64,000 bases of DNA, taken from NCBI RefSeq assembly GCF_902829255.1, contig NZ_CADEPK010000012.1, positions 1 to 64,000 of the forward strand, written 5' to 3'. Below, piece after piece: positions 53,625-62,635 of the stretch (position 1 is the stretch's first letter; each line of letters begins with the position of its first letter). The stretch is from Metabacillus niabensis. GTDB lineage: Bacteria; Bacillota; Bacilli; Bacillales; Bacillaceae. The notes under the pieces are model-generated. The model ran no database searches, was not told the DNA's origin, and was given only the letters and a program-made list of their open reading frames with translations. A program made the position numbers and the translations under genes.

Positions 53625-54659
53625 ATGGATATGATGAAACCAATTAAATTAGGATCAAATAAGACAGAAATAACAGAAAAATTAACCTCTGCTGAAATGG
53701 GTAAGCTTTGGGCGACATACATGGGAAATAGTATGGCAAAATGCATCATAAGCTACTATCTACAACATGTTGAGGATAAGGATATTAAAACATTATTAGA
53801 AAATGCATTAAAATTAAGCGAACAATTTCTAAAAACAACTACTGATATTTTTAATAGAGAAAATTTCCCAATACCTAAAGGGTTTTCAGAAGAAGATGTC
53901 AATTTAGGTGCACCTCGTTTATTCCAAGATGAATTTTATGTCCATTATTTAAAATATACATCAAAGGCAGGAATGAGTATTTATAATATAGCTATTCCGT
54001 TAGTCTTCAGAAAGGATGTCCAAGATTTTTTTAGGTATTGTATGGAATCCACAATGGATTTAATGGAACAGATTAAAGAGATATTAATGAATAAAGGTCT
54101 TATTAATAAGCCGCCATTGATTCCAGTACCTGAAAGGGGGGAATTTGTTCATGAGGATTTTTTAAATGGATATTTTGGGCATGTTCGACCATTACACGCA
54201 TTAGAAATTGCTCATCTATACGATGTTTTAGAAAATAATGCAACGAGTAAAGCACTGATTATGGCATTTTCTCAAGTAGTAAAGGATCAAACGATTCGCA
54301 AATTGTTTGAAAGAGGAAAAGACATTATCATAAAAAATAACGATGACTATATAAAAAAGCTTCATGAAGAAAATTTACCATCACCATCTTCTCTTGATGA
54401 TTTAGTCACTTCATCTACTTTTTCGCCTTTTTCGGACAAGATTATGCTATTTCATAAAATGGATATGTTCACAATTAAATTAAGAACGTTTGGAAATGCA
54501 CTTGCTGTAAATGGACGGCATGATATTGGGCTAATCTATACAAATGCTTTAATAAAAAACTCTGCTTTCGTCCAAGATGCAGCAAAAATTATGATTAAGA
54601 ACGGCTGGTTTGAACAACCTCCGTTAGCTGTCGATAGAGAAAAATTAGCATCTGATTAG
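53625..54659 (+). CDS. DUF3231 family protein
   Basis: This 344-residue protein consists of two similar halves, each a four-helix ferritin-like bundle: LTSAEMGKLWATYMGNSMAKCIISYYLQHVEDKDI at the start and LNGYFGHVRPLHALEIAHLYDVLENNATSKALI in the second half. The family is DUF3231, widespread in spore formers and related in fold to spore coat F-type proteins; function unknown. The ATG at 53625 with GAAGGAAG upstream is preferred to an ATG at 53610. Confidence 0.85.
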   Translation: MDMMKPIKLGSNKTEITEKLTSAEMGKLWATYMGNSMAKCIISYYLQHVEDKDIKTLLENALKLSEQFLKTTTDIFNRENFPIPKGFSEEDVNLGAPRLFQDEFYVHYLKYTSKAGMSIYNIAIPLVFRKDVQDFFRYCMESTMDLMEQIKEILMNKGLINKPPLIPVPERGEFVHEDFLNGYFGHVRPLHALEIAHLYDVLENNATSKALIMAFSQVVKDQTIRKLFERGKDIIIKNNDDYIKKLHEENLPSPSSLDDLVTSSTFSPFSDKIMLFHKMDMFTIKLRTFGNALAVNGRHDIGLIYTNALIKNSAFVQDAAKIMIKNGWFEQPPLAVDREKLASD

Positions 54660-54711
54660 ATCTTCGGGTGTTATTTATAATTTGGTAGCAAATTCTCTTT
54701 GTTTTAATGAA

Positions 54712-54751
54712 AAAATAGCGTTAATCCAAGCAGGAGGATTAAGGCTATTTT
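54712..54751 (+). terminator. Terminator after the DUF3231 gene
   Basis: AAAATAGC...TTAATCC pairs with GGATTAA...GCTATTTT over about 15 bp. T's follow. Confidence 0.8.
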
Positions 54752-54851
54752 CATTAATGAAAATGACCTAATGATAAGCTTGTGACATTTATAGATACAA
54801 TTTCATGGAATCTATAGAGTATAGTAATACTAATTTTAAAGGATTGATCCG

Positions 54852-55358
54852 ATGTATATTTTAATTAATTTTTTTTATATAATAGCGGGTTTTAAATGGG
54901 GAGATTGGAGAAATTGGAAAAAGTATTATTCGACAATTCTTTTTTTTATCATTGGAGATTTTTTATATAATTTTCTCCTCTATAAAAAAACGATGTGGTT
55001 ATTTCATGATTTAGTTTTACCTAATCATACAACAATTACGGTTTTAGCTATGGTCGTAACATACTCTGCAACGGTATTAATTTATCTAGGGAGATTTCCT
55101 CATGGATGGTTAAAACGGTTATTATGGTTTTTATTATGGGTTGGAATCTATATAAGTGCTGAATACTTTAACAGTAAGCTAGGCTTCATTACATATCATA
55201 ATGGGTGGAACTTTTGGTGGTCTGTTTTATTTACCGCAATCATTTTCTTTATTTTGCCGATTCACCATAAAAGGCCTTTATTAGCTTGGCTTATATCAAT
55301 CATCATTATAGGAGCGCTGTTAAGTATATTTGATGTGAAATTGACGGATATGAAATAA
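54852..55358 (+). CDS. CBO0543-type membrane protein 2
   Basis: This 168-residue protein has five hydrophobic segments; the ending pattern AEYFNSKLGFITYHNGWNFWWS (Tyr/Gly-rich, before the last helices) matches the third protein of this cluster (YFGYIEYKGWKIVYS). AAAGGATTGATCC lies before the ATG. No catalytic motif is visible. Confidence 0.7.
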   Translation: MYILINFFYIIAGFKWGDWRNWKKYYSTILFFIIGDFLYNFLLYKKTMWLFHDLVLPNHTTITVLAMVVTYSATVLIYLGRFPHGWLKRLLWFLLWVGIYISAEYFNSKLGFITYHNGWNFWWSVLFTAIIFFILPIHHKRPLLAWLISIIIIGALLSIFDVKLTDMK

Positions 55359-55524
55359 GTGTATAGTTTATACACTTTGAACAATTTATTAAAGATGATT
55401 TGTGGAATCGCAAATAAGCTTTAATCCCAACCTTCGCTATTATAATTTAAAGCATTTATCATGAATCCTCAAGTACTCAGTTGAACAATGACCTCTAACA
55501 AAAAAATGCTAAATAGAAATGACT

Positions 55525-55983
55525 CTACTTTTTATTTAGAGCCTCCTTAATGAACATATAATGCCAACGCATAAAGATGCATGCGTATATATAGAAGAGT
55601 ATCGAATAAACTATTTTCCACCCTTTATATTCAATGTAGCCGAAATATCGTGAAAGCTGCTCGTAGAGGACTGAGAAAACAACCCAAAAAGTTAAATAGA
55701 GTAAAAATTTCTTTTTCTCAATCGGCATAAAGTTCAAATACAATATCCCAAAAAGAAAAGGTAATGTTATTTGGACCATTAAATCTGAAAAAGATGGACC
55801 ATTTTGTTTCATTAAGTCATACAAATCCAATATGTCAGCGAAGAGTAGGTCAGCAAAAATCGTATGAAAAGAGACTGCAAGAAATGCAAAATAAAACTCA
55901 TGACGGTTTAATCGTTTAGGCATAAAAAGGATAATAAGGAGGGTAATTAAGTACGATACTAACAATTGAAAATTACTCTTCAT
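55525..55983 (-). CDS. CBO0543-type membrane protein 3
   Basis: This 152-residue protein has four to five hydrophobic segments, with the family-like motif QLSRYFGYIEYKGWKIVYSILFY near residue 115. It lies on the minus strand, convergent with the second paralogue and downstream of the methyltransferase gene. A long perfect palindrome lies directly before its start, where no good ribosome site is visible (GGTTGGGG, then AAAGG 5 nt before the ATG). Function unknown. Confidence 0.65.
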   Translation of the reverse strand: MKSNFQLLVSYLITLLIILFMPKRLNRHEFYFAFLAVSFHTIFADLLFADILDLYDLMKQNGPSFSDLMVQITLPFLFGILYLNFMPIEKKKFLLYLTFWVVFSVLYEQLSRYFGYIEYKGWKIVYSILFYIYACIFMRWHYMFIKEALNKK

Positions 55984-55991
55984 TTTAAAGG

Positions 55992-56032
55992 TTGGGGACA
56001 GTCCCCAAATAGAAAGAGGGGACTGTCCCCAA
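55992..56032. repeat. Nested palindromic repeat (REP-like)
   Basis: TTGGGGACAGTCCCC (55992-56006) and its exact reverse complement GGGGACTGTCCCCAA (56018-56032) are separated by 11 bp, and each arm is itself a palindrome. The GC-rich arms stand out from the AT-rich surroundings. It has the form of a REP/RAYT-type mobile palindrome; no transposase gene is present in the window. Confidence 0.75.
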
Positions 56033-56041
56033 TTTCCACCA

Positions 56042-58135
56042 TCAATCTCTTATTTTTTCAATTACAATAAAGCATGTACTATCAGGCAATCGAACGATGT
56101 CTCCGGCTTTGTTCATTATTTTTACTTTTGGCAAGAGAAATTCTTCGTAGCCTTCTTGGAGGTAGTGCTCGAACTTGATAATGCTTGCGTTTTTTCCGAG
56201 TGCTTGGGTGATAGCCTGTTTGTATTCTGTTGGTGTGAAATAGCCAAATTGCTCCTGAACTTCGTGTGGGTAGGCTTCTTCTCCCCAAGTATAGGTGTAG
56301 CAAAATTCCATTAAATCGTTAACAGGAAGTTGAATCGTTCTTTTATCTACTTCCTTGTATTCAATCTTTCTCCCTTTAAAATCATTCACATACCGTTTGA
56401 AAAAGTCCATTCCACTTGGCTCCTTAAACTCAAGCAGTCGCATTTCGTCTTTCGGTTCGGTCATTATGCCATCGCGGATAATAATTCGCCCACCAGGACT
56501 TAATACTTCAAATGAGCTTTTCAATGCCTGAACGACAACCTCATGATTAAATTTGCGGCCATTATACGGAATATATGAATAGAGCTCATGGAGAATTGAG
56601 GAAAAGACAATCGTATCGACACTATTAGGTTTATAATATGTTTTTAAATCTAATGCATCAGCTTGTTTTACTAGCCATCTTTTATTTTCACGAATCTTTT
56701 TCCGATTCAATTCCTCAATGACATTTGTTGAGACATCAATGCCTACGACCGTTGCATCTGGATGGTGCTCTGTTAATAAATCGAGCATCACGCCTCCGCC
56801 AGCCCCAATATCTAGCATTAAGTTTCCTGTAGCATAATCAGAAATGATTTTCTTTTCGTCTTGGCCATTATTCATGTCAGTTAAATACGTTTGCTCATTT
56901 TGCAGCCTGTCAAACGCATCCTTTCTAAATCCAAAGAAGTCATACAGCATAATGATCGCTCTTTCATATAGCGGTGATTTTTCTGCTTCCTGGCAAAATT
57001 CAATCAATTTCTGCCCTGCCTTAGAATAGGTAAATTGAACACCGACAATTTGCCCTAACTGGTCTAAAGGGAGAACAGACAATGTCACATGCTCGTTTTC
57101 CGGAGCCTTTCCTTTTGCAATTTCCTCTAAGGAAAATTCCGCTAAATAAGATTCAATAATCCGCTTCTTATATAAATTAATTGCTTTTTTCCCTTTATAG
57201 TCATAATAAATATCTCGCATCAATGGCTCAAAACTAACCTGTTGCAATGATAGCGGATTAATCCTTTGGTTGATGAAAAGAAAGATTTTAAGAAACTCTT
57301 CAAACGTAAAGTCCTGTAAGGCAGATTCCACATACCATAAATCGGTTTTCTTAAAGAAGTTTGCTAACGTTATAGTATATTCATTGTCACCCGTTAATAG
57401 CCTATCAAACAAAGCGTTAAAATCCTCACCGTTTTTAATCGAGCTTTCTCTTAATCTCTTAAGTCTATCGTTGAAGCTTTGTTCAGCATGCCGCTTTTTC
57501 TTTACAATAAGCGAAATAACCTCTTCTACCTCAGAGTGAATCGATGCCCATAATTCCTTTGAAACAGCCTCAATAATACATTGATTAAGCTTTAAAAGAA
57601 CTCGTTCAATATTACAGAGCGCAGAATTTTCATTGTGTTCAATCCAATCAATAAGCGGTGAAAATTGCTGGTAACGGACCTCACCTCTTATGAATTGACC
57701 GACTAAACCATGTGTTAAAATGAGCAGATAAATAAGCTCTTCACGTTCAATAGTTCGATTTTGATAAGGGATATTCATTTGCTCTGCCGCATAAATTTGC
57801 GCGGATCCGATGTTATGGATAGAAAGCTGGAACCCCTTTTCCTGCCATTCCTTTCGTTTATGTGTTAACCCTCCTTTCGCAACTTCAGACCATATTAACA
57901 CTTCCTCAATGATTTCCTTTTCATATGCTGGGAGGTCGATTTCATTCAAAACTCGCAATGTTTTTTCAACATAAGGGAGAATCGGGTTTTTCGGAATTTT
58001 TTCTAATGCATCTACCTGTTCTAAATTGACAATTTGTTCCTTTGTTAAATAAAGATATTGCAGCCACTTGTTTTTTCTTAAAATACTTTCATTACCCTTA
58101 GTAATCTCATAAATCAATTTCAATGAATTTAGCAA
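56042..58135 (-). CDS. Large class I SAM-dependent methyltransferase with unknown N-terminal region
   Basis: This protein has about 697 residues. The first 420 or so are helical with no motif I recognise. Residues 430-600 are a Rossmann methyltransferase: motif I LDIGAGGG at about 441-448, acidic loop VVGIDVS, motif IV-like DTIVFSSILHELY, and LSPGGRIIIRD. A C-terminal segment of about 100 residues follows. The substrate is unknown. The TTG at 58135 is chosen because GGAAGAGGAG is spaced correctly for it; the ATG at 58165 has no ribosome site and overlaps that element. Confidence 0.8.
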   Translation of the reverse strand: MLNSLKLIYEITKGNESILRKNKWLQYLYLTKEQIVNLEQVDALEKIPKNPILPYVEKTLRVLNEIDLPAYEKEIIEEVLIWSEVAKGGLTHKRKEWQEKGFQLSIHNIGSAQIYAAEQMNIPYQNRTIEREELIYLLILTHGLVGQFIRGEVRYQQFSPLIDWIEHNENSALCNIERVLLKLNQCIIEAVSKELWASIHSEVEEVISLIVKKKRHAEQSFNDRLKRLRESSIKNGEDFNALFDRLLTGDNEYTITLANFFKKTDLWYVESALQDFTFEEFLKIFLFINQRINPLSLQQVSFEPLMRDIYYDYKGKKAINLYKKRIIESYLAEFSLEEIAKGKAPENEHVTLSVLPLDQLGQIVGVQFTYSKAGQKLIEFCQEAEKSPLYERAIIMLYDFFGFRKDAFDRLQNEQTYLTDMNNGQDEKKIISDYATGNLMLDIGAGGGVMLDLLTEHHPDATVVGIDVSTNVIEELNRKKIRENKRWLVKQADALDLKTYYKPNSVDTIVFSSILHELYSYIPYNGRKFNHEVVVQALKSSFEVLSPGGRIIIRDGIMTEPKDEMRLLEFKEPSGMDFFKRYVNDFKGRKIEYKEVDKRTIQLPVNDLMEFCYTYTWGEEAYPHEVQEQFGYFTPTEYKQAITQALGKNASIIKFEHYLQEGYEEFLLPKVKIMNKAGDIVRLPDSTCFIVIEKIRD

Positions 58136-58307
58136 TTCACACTCTCCTCTTCCCGGTACCTTCATTCTATTTATTCTAAAGCAAACACATTTTGGAAAAA
58201 AGTAAAAAATATACGGTAATTAGTCGAAAAAGGAATACACCTTTAAAAAAGGGTTTTGTTATCGTTAAGGTGAAGATTAACAGTAACATAACATGCTGGA
58301 GGTAAAG

Positions 58308-60146
58308 ATGAATTCTTACACCGAAATTAAACAAATCTTTAGCAATAATGCTTCATTTCCACTTATTTTTAACAATAAGGAAGAAAAACAGAAATGGCTA
58401 AAAAAAATTAAAGAAACACCATCTATCCAACCGTTACTGCTAGAAATAAAGGATGAGGCATCAAGGCTTTTACACGAAAGGGATCAGGAGCTAACATTTA
58501 CTTTATTTCAATTATTTGAAAAGACAGGGTCAAGGCTTGAATATGAAAAGGTATATTTCTCAAAGCGAAGACGTCTAAACACATTTGCCATCATGTCCTT
58601 ACTTGAGCCAGAGAATCAAAATTATTTATTAGAGCTGGAAAACACCATTTGGTCGATACTTAATGAATATAGCTGGTGTTTACCAGCCCATTTAACGAAT
58701 AGTGCAGAAACAGCAACAAAATTTGCAACTTCCCTTACCAAGCATGAGGAAGCTGTTAATTATACAATTGATTTATTTGCAGCTGAAACAGCGTTTGCCT
58801 TAAGCGAAATTTATACGATAGGAAAGGAGAGCTTATCTCCTTTAATCGTTAAACGAATTCATTCAGAAATATGCAAACGGATTTTCCGACCATTTCTTGC
58901 TAGCAAACAAGGGTGGGAAACAGCGACACATAATTGGGCAGCGGTTTGCGCTGGATCGCTTGGCAGTGCTGCACTCCATTTACTTCATAAGGAAGCAGAG
59001 CTATCAGAGATTATGACAAGAGTATTAAAGACGATGGAGTATTATTTACAGGGCTTTCACGATGATGGAACATGCCTTGAAGGCTATGGTTATTGGCAAT
59101 ATGGTTTCGGTTTTTATGTTTATTTTGCCGATTTATTAAAAAAGCGTACATTGGGGAAAATTGACTTATTTTGCTCACAAAAGGTGCACCAAATTGCCCT
59201 ATTCCAGCAAAGGAGCTTTCTTTATAAAAACAAGGTTGTTAACTTTTCCGATGCACAGAGGGAAGCGAGTGTGTTTCTCGGACTTAGTCATTATTTGCAT
59301 CACGTTTTTCATGATATTCAAGTGCCAGAGCAGCAATTACGAGCGTCCTATACAGAGGATCATTGCAGCAGGTGGGCTCCGGCATTTCGCAATTTACTTT
59401 GGTTTGATGACAAGCTTGAGGGTAAGCCTTGGAAATCTGAAACAAACTATTTTAACGAATCACAATGGCTAATTTCCAGGCACAAGGCAAACAACGATTT
59501 TTTTGCGTTTGCCGCAAAGGGAGGTAATAATCACGAGCCGCATAATCATAATGATCTCGGACAGTTTATTTTACAAAAAAATCATGAAGCCTTCCTAAAG
59601 GATTTAGGATCTGGTATGTATTGCAAGGATTATTTCGGGGAAAAGCGTTATACCTTTATTTGCAACGGCTCACATGGTCATTCAGTTCCACTGATCAACA
59701 ATCAAGGACAAGGCGCAGGCTCTACCTATTACACAAAGGTAGTAAATGTACAATTGGCTGAAGAGATAGACCGTTTTGAGCTTGACTTAACAAAAGCCTA
59801 CGAACGGTCGATATTGAATACATACTATCGGATGTTCGTTTGGAAAAAATCAGCTTTACCAACATTAACTCTCGAAGATACCTTTCATTTCGATAAAATG
59901 CCGGAAAGTGTTGTTGAACGCTTCATTATCCCTAACATCCAAACAATTGAACAGGAAAATGGCATTTTACTCAAAGGAAAAGAAGCATTACAAATAAATT
60001 ATGATAAAGAACAATTAGATGTAACAGTTGAAACATTTACGATTCTCGACCATTTTGGCGTTAAACAAATGAATCAATTTCTAGATTTTCGCGTAAGAAG
60101 CATAGAAAAGCATCTCAATATAAAGCTAGAATTTCAATTTATGTAA
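58308..60146 (+). CDS. Heparinase II/III-like protein
   Basis: This 612-residue protein has an N-terminal (alpha/alpha) toroid region (HNWAAVCAGSLGSAALHLL near residue 205, YLQGFHDDGTCLEGYGYWQYGFGFY near 250) and a C-terminal beta-sandwich with the conserved NNHEPHNHNDLGQFIL stretch. These are features of heparinase II/III-family polysaccharide lyases. There is no signal peptide, so it may act on imported oligosaccharides. The ATG at 58308 has CTGGAGG upstream; an ATG at 58293 precedes that site. Upstream of a YesL-like gene. Confidence 0.85.
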   Translation: MNSYTEIKQIFSNNASFPLIFNNKEEKQKWLKKIKETPSIQPLLLEIKDEASRLLHERDQELTFTLFQLFEKTGSRLEYEKVYFSKRRRLNTFAIMSLLEPENQNYLLELENTIWSILNEYSWCLPAHLTNSAETATKFATSLTKHEEAVNYTIDLFAAETAFALSEIYTIGKESLSPLIVKRIHSEICKRIFRPFLASKQGWETATHNWAAVCAGSLGSAALHLLHKEAELSEIMTRVLKTMEYYLQGFHDDGTCLEGYGYWQYGFGFYVYFADLLKKRTLGKIDLFCSQKVHQIALFQQRSFLYKNKVVNFSDAQREASVFLGLSHYLHHVFHDIQVPEQQLRASYTEDHCSRWAPAFRNLLWFDDKLEGKPWKSETNYFNESQWLISRHKANNDFFAFAAKGGNNHEPHNHNDLGQFILQKNHEAFLKDLGSGMYCKDYFGEKRYTFICNGSHGHSVPLINNQGQGAGSTYYTKVVNVQLAEEIDRFELDLTKAYERSILNTYYRMFVWKKSALPTLTLEDTFHFDKMPESVVERFIIPNIQTIEQENGILLKGKEALQINYDKEQLDVTVETFTILDHFGVKQMNQFLDFRVRSIEKHLNIKLEFQFM

Positions 60147-60235
60147 AAATACTTTGAAAATAGTCAAAATTATTTCTACCTCGCAATGTTGCCAATGATT
60201 ACAATAAAGGGAAAAATCACTCCGAGGTGGAGAAT

Positions 60236-60883
60236 ATGACAAATGGTTGGATGTCTGGCTTTAATCGCATTTGTGAATGGATTGCGAGATTGGCTTATGT
60301 GAACGTACTATGGCTTTGCTTTACAATACTAGGCCTCTTTATTTGTGGGATCGGACCGGCAACAGTTTCGCTTTTCTCAATCATTCGCAAATGGCTGCAA
60401 AAGGAAGCTGATTTTCCGATTTTTAAAACATTTTGGCTAAGCTTTAAAAAGGAATTTGTGAAAGCGAATTTGCTATTTTTCTCATTGCTATTTATTACGA
60501 TTATTCTTTATGTTGATTGGGTGCTTATTCAATCGATGACAGGGATCCTTCACTACTTATTTTTAATGGTTTTTGCGATTGTCGCGTTTTTGTTCAGTGT
60601 GATCGTTTTATACATTTTTCCTGTCTATGTACAGTTTGAAGGAGATATTTTCCACTATTATAAATCTGCTATATTAGTTGGGATATCCCATCCAATTCGC
60701 ACATTTATGATCGGGTTGGCGGGGATAACAAATATTCTTATCTGTCTCATTTTGCCTGGTGCTGCTATCGTTTTCGGTTGCAGTGGCCTAAGTTTTTTTG
60801 TCATGTATATCTCATATTCAATTTTTTCGCAAGTAAGTGAAAATGCAAAATTTAATAATGAGGGAAAAGCAATCGAAGGTTAG
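60236..60883 (+). CDS. YesL-like DUF624 membrane protein
   Basis: This 215-residue protein has about five hydrophobic segments and the DUF624 N-terminus GWMSGFNRICEWIARLAYVNVLWLCFTILGLFICGIGPATVSLF. YesL-type proteins accompany rhamnogalacturonan and other polysaccharide-use operons, usually beside ABC sugar permeases. GAGGTGG lies 5 nt before the ATG at 60236; a GTG at 60227 falls inside that ribosome site. It is 90 bp after the heparinase-like gene. Confidence 0.85.
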   Translation: MTNGWMSGFNRICEWIARLAYVNVLWLCFTILGLFICGIGPATVSLFSIIRKWLQKEADFPIFKTFWLSFKKEFVKANLLFFSLLFITIILYVDWVLIQSMTGILHYLFLMVFAIVAFLFSVIVLYIFPVYVQFEGDIFHYYKSAILVGISHPIRTFMIGLAGITNILICLILPGAAIVFGCSGLSFFVMYISYSIFSQVSENAKFNNEGKAIEG

Positions 60884-60979
60884 TTAAATTGCTAGTTAAG
60901 ATTTTTAGATTTAATTTTTTGACAATTATGAAAATATTGTTACAGATGTTAAAGGTTCAAGATAAATAGATTACAATAT

Positions 60980-61007
60980 TTGGATGTCCATCTTTTTCTA
61001 GTATAAT
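60980..61007 (+). promoter_or_regulatory. Promoter of the pectate lyase gene
   Basis: TTGGAT (60980-60985), 16 bp, TATAAT (61002-61007). It gives a leader of about 85 nt. No catabolite-responsive element was recognised in the leader. Confidence 0.6.
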
Positions 61008-61100
61008 GTTTATGTATCGGCCGATTACAATGTTCTTATCTCCAAGAAATGTCAGAATAATGAATAGGAATGATTGATATTTTGATAGGGGGAACGTCCA

Positions 61101-62210
61101 TTGAAGAAAATAGTGTCGCTCATCGCTGCATTAGTTGTGATATTCTCGACATTTACTGTGATGAATACTGCTTATGCTGCAAGCTATGACTCTAGTAAAA
61201 CATATAAGCTGATTAATCGATATAGTGGAAAAGCATTAGAGGTGTACGAATGGTCTACTGCTGATGGCGGAAATATTGTCCAATATGATGATTTAGGTGG
61301 GGCGAATCAGCAATGGCGGATCATTGATGTTGGTGAAGGCTATCACAAAATTGTAAACGTTAACAGTTTGAAGGCGATGGAGGTTTACAATTGGTCAAAT
61401 GAGAATGGTGCCAATGTTGCTCAATGGAAAGACTGGAATGGAGCTAGCCAGCAGTGGCAAATCGTCGATTTAGGTAATGGCTATGTGAAAATAATTAACC
61501 GCCATAGTAAAAAGGCTCTTGAAGTATATGAATCCTCAAAGAATAACGGGGCAAATGTCGTGCAATACGAAGATTTGGGCGGAGAAAATCAGCAATGGAA
61601 GCTTGTTGAAGTAAAGCCTCCAGAAACGATTACAGTAAATGCAACGATTGTTGTGCCTGCTGGTGAAACATTTGATGGGAAAGGAAAACGTTATGTTGCC
61701 AACCCTGATACGGTAGGAGACGGCAGTCAAGCAGAAGGGCAAAAGGCTGTATTTCGATTAGAGGATGGTGCAACATTAAAAAATGTCATATTAGGTGCTC
61801 CTGCAGCTGATGGTGTGCACACATATGGGGATGCTCTTATTCAAAATGTTGTATGGGAAGATATTGGCGAGGATGCCATGACAATAAAGGAATCTGGACA
61901 TGTCGTCATTAAAGGGGGCTTTGCCCAACATGGAAGCGACAAAATGTTCCAAATAAATGCACCTTCACAATTTGATATTATCAATTTCACGGCTAGAGAT
62001 GCTGGAAAAATGATTCGGCAGCTTGGAGGTTCTACCTTTAAAACGAGCGTTTACATCGAAGGCTCTGTCATCACAAATATGAATGAAGCAATTTTCCGTA
62101 CAGATAGCAGTACAAGTGAGGTTAAAATGGTAGATACAAGGTACTCTGATGTAGGGCGTAAATGGTACAATGTGAAGAATGTAACTGAAAGTAATAATTT
62201 TGAGTTTTAA
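61101..62210 (+). CDS. Secreted pectate lyase (PL3) with ricin-type lectin module
   Basis: This 369-residue protein has a signal peptide ending in NTAYAA-S near residue 27. Residues 32-170 carry three ricin B/CBM13-type repeats, each ending in a QQW motif (GGANQQWRI, NGASQQWQI, GGENQQWKL). Residues 178-369 form a PL3 pectate lyase beta-helix (DGVHTYGDALIQNVVWEDIGEDAMTIK, GSDKMFQINAPS). The enzyme would cleave polygalacturonate outside the cell, with the lectin module holding it to sugar polymers. TTG start with AGGGGGA upstream. Confidence 0.92.
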   Translation: MKKIVSLIAALVVIFSTFTVMNTAYAASYDSSKTYKLINRYSGKALEVYEWSTADGGNIVQYDDLGGANQQWRIIDVGEGYHKIVNVNSLKAMEVYNWSNENGANVAQWKDWNGASQQWQIVDLGNGYVKIINRHSKKALEVYESSKNNGANVVQYEDLGGENQQWKLVEVKPPETITVNATIVVPAGETFDGKGKRYVANPDTVGDGSQAEGQKAVFRLEDGATLKNVILGAPAADGVHTYGDALIQNVVWEDIGEDAMTIKESGHVVIKGGFAQHGSDKMFQINAPSQFDIINFTARDAGKMIRQLGGSTFKTSVYIEGSVITNMNEAIFRTDSSTSEVKMVDTRYSDVGRKWYNVKNVTESNNFEF

Positions 62211-62228
62211 TAAAATGTAGACATAACG

Positions 62229-62269
62229 AAACGTCTGAATTTAGGGCTACCCTAGTTCAGACGTTTTTT
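62229..62269 (+). terminator. Terminator of the pectate lyase gene
   Basis: AAACGTCTGAA pairs with TTCAGACGTTT, with an inner TAGGG/CCCTA stem, then T's. The right arm overlaps the 3' end of the convergent minus-strand gene. Confidence 0.9.
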
Positions 62270-62613
62270 GAATTGGAAAAGAGGATTTTTGTAAATACTC
62301 CGCTCTTCCAAAAGTATAAAATTACATTTATAAAACTAAAGATGAAAATCATCACACATAATATGAAACTAGTTGGATCGCCTGCAAGATTCAATTCATC
62401 TGCTAGTATTCCAATAGAAAACATAATCTGTATAGAGATGATAGACAAGATAAGAGAAGAACTAATGACGGAAAAGCCATTGACTACTCTATTTCTTGTT
62501 TTTGGAAGAATGATGAGAAGAAAGATGATAGCCGAGACAATCATTAATGTAATTGTTATAGGCCTTAATAAGGTAAAGACTCCATTCGTAACAAATGATT
62601 CATATGTAAACAT
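62257..62613 (-). CDS. Small membrane protein, unknown
   Basis: This 118-residue protein has about four hydrophobic segments (for example ITITLMIVSAIIFLLIILP) and a short basic tail. I do not recognise the family. Start at 62613 has GGGGG 5 nt upstream; an earlier in-frame ATG (62655) lies inside the preceding gene. Its last codons lie in the pectate-lyase terminator. It follows the next gene with a 22-bp gap, so the two are probably co-transcribed. Confidence 0.6.
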   Translation of the reverse strand: MFTYESFVTNGVFTLLRPITITLMIVSAIIFLLIILPKTRNRVVNGFSVISSSLILSIISIQIMFSIGILADELNLAGDPTSFILCVMIFIFSFINVILYFWKSGVFTKILFSNSKNV

Positions 62614-62635
62614 ATTTACCCCCTGGAAGATTTGT

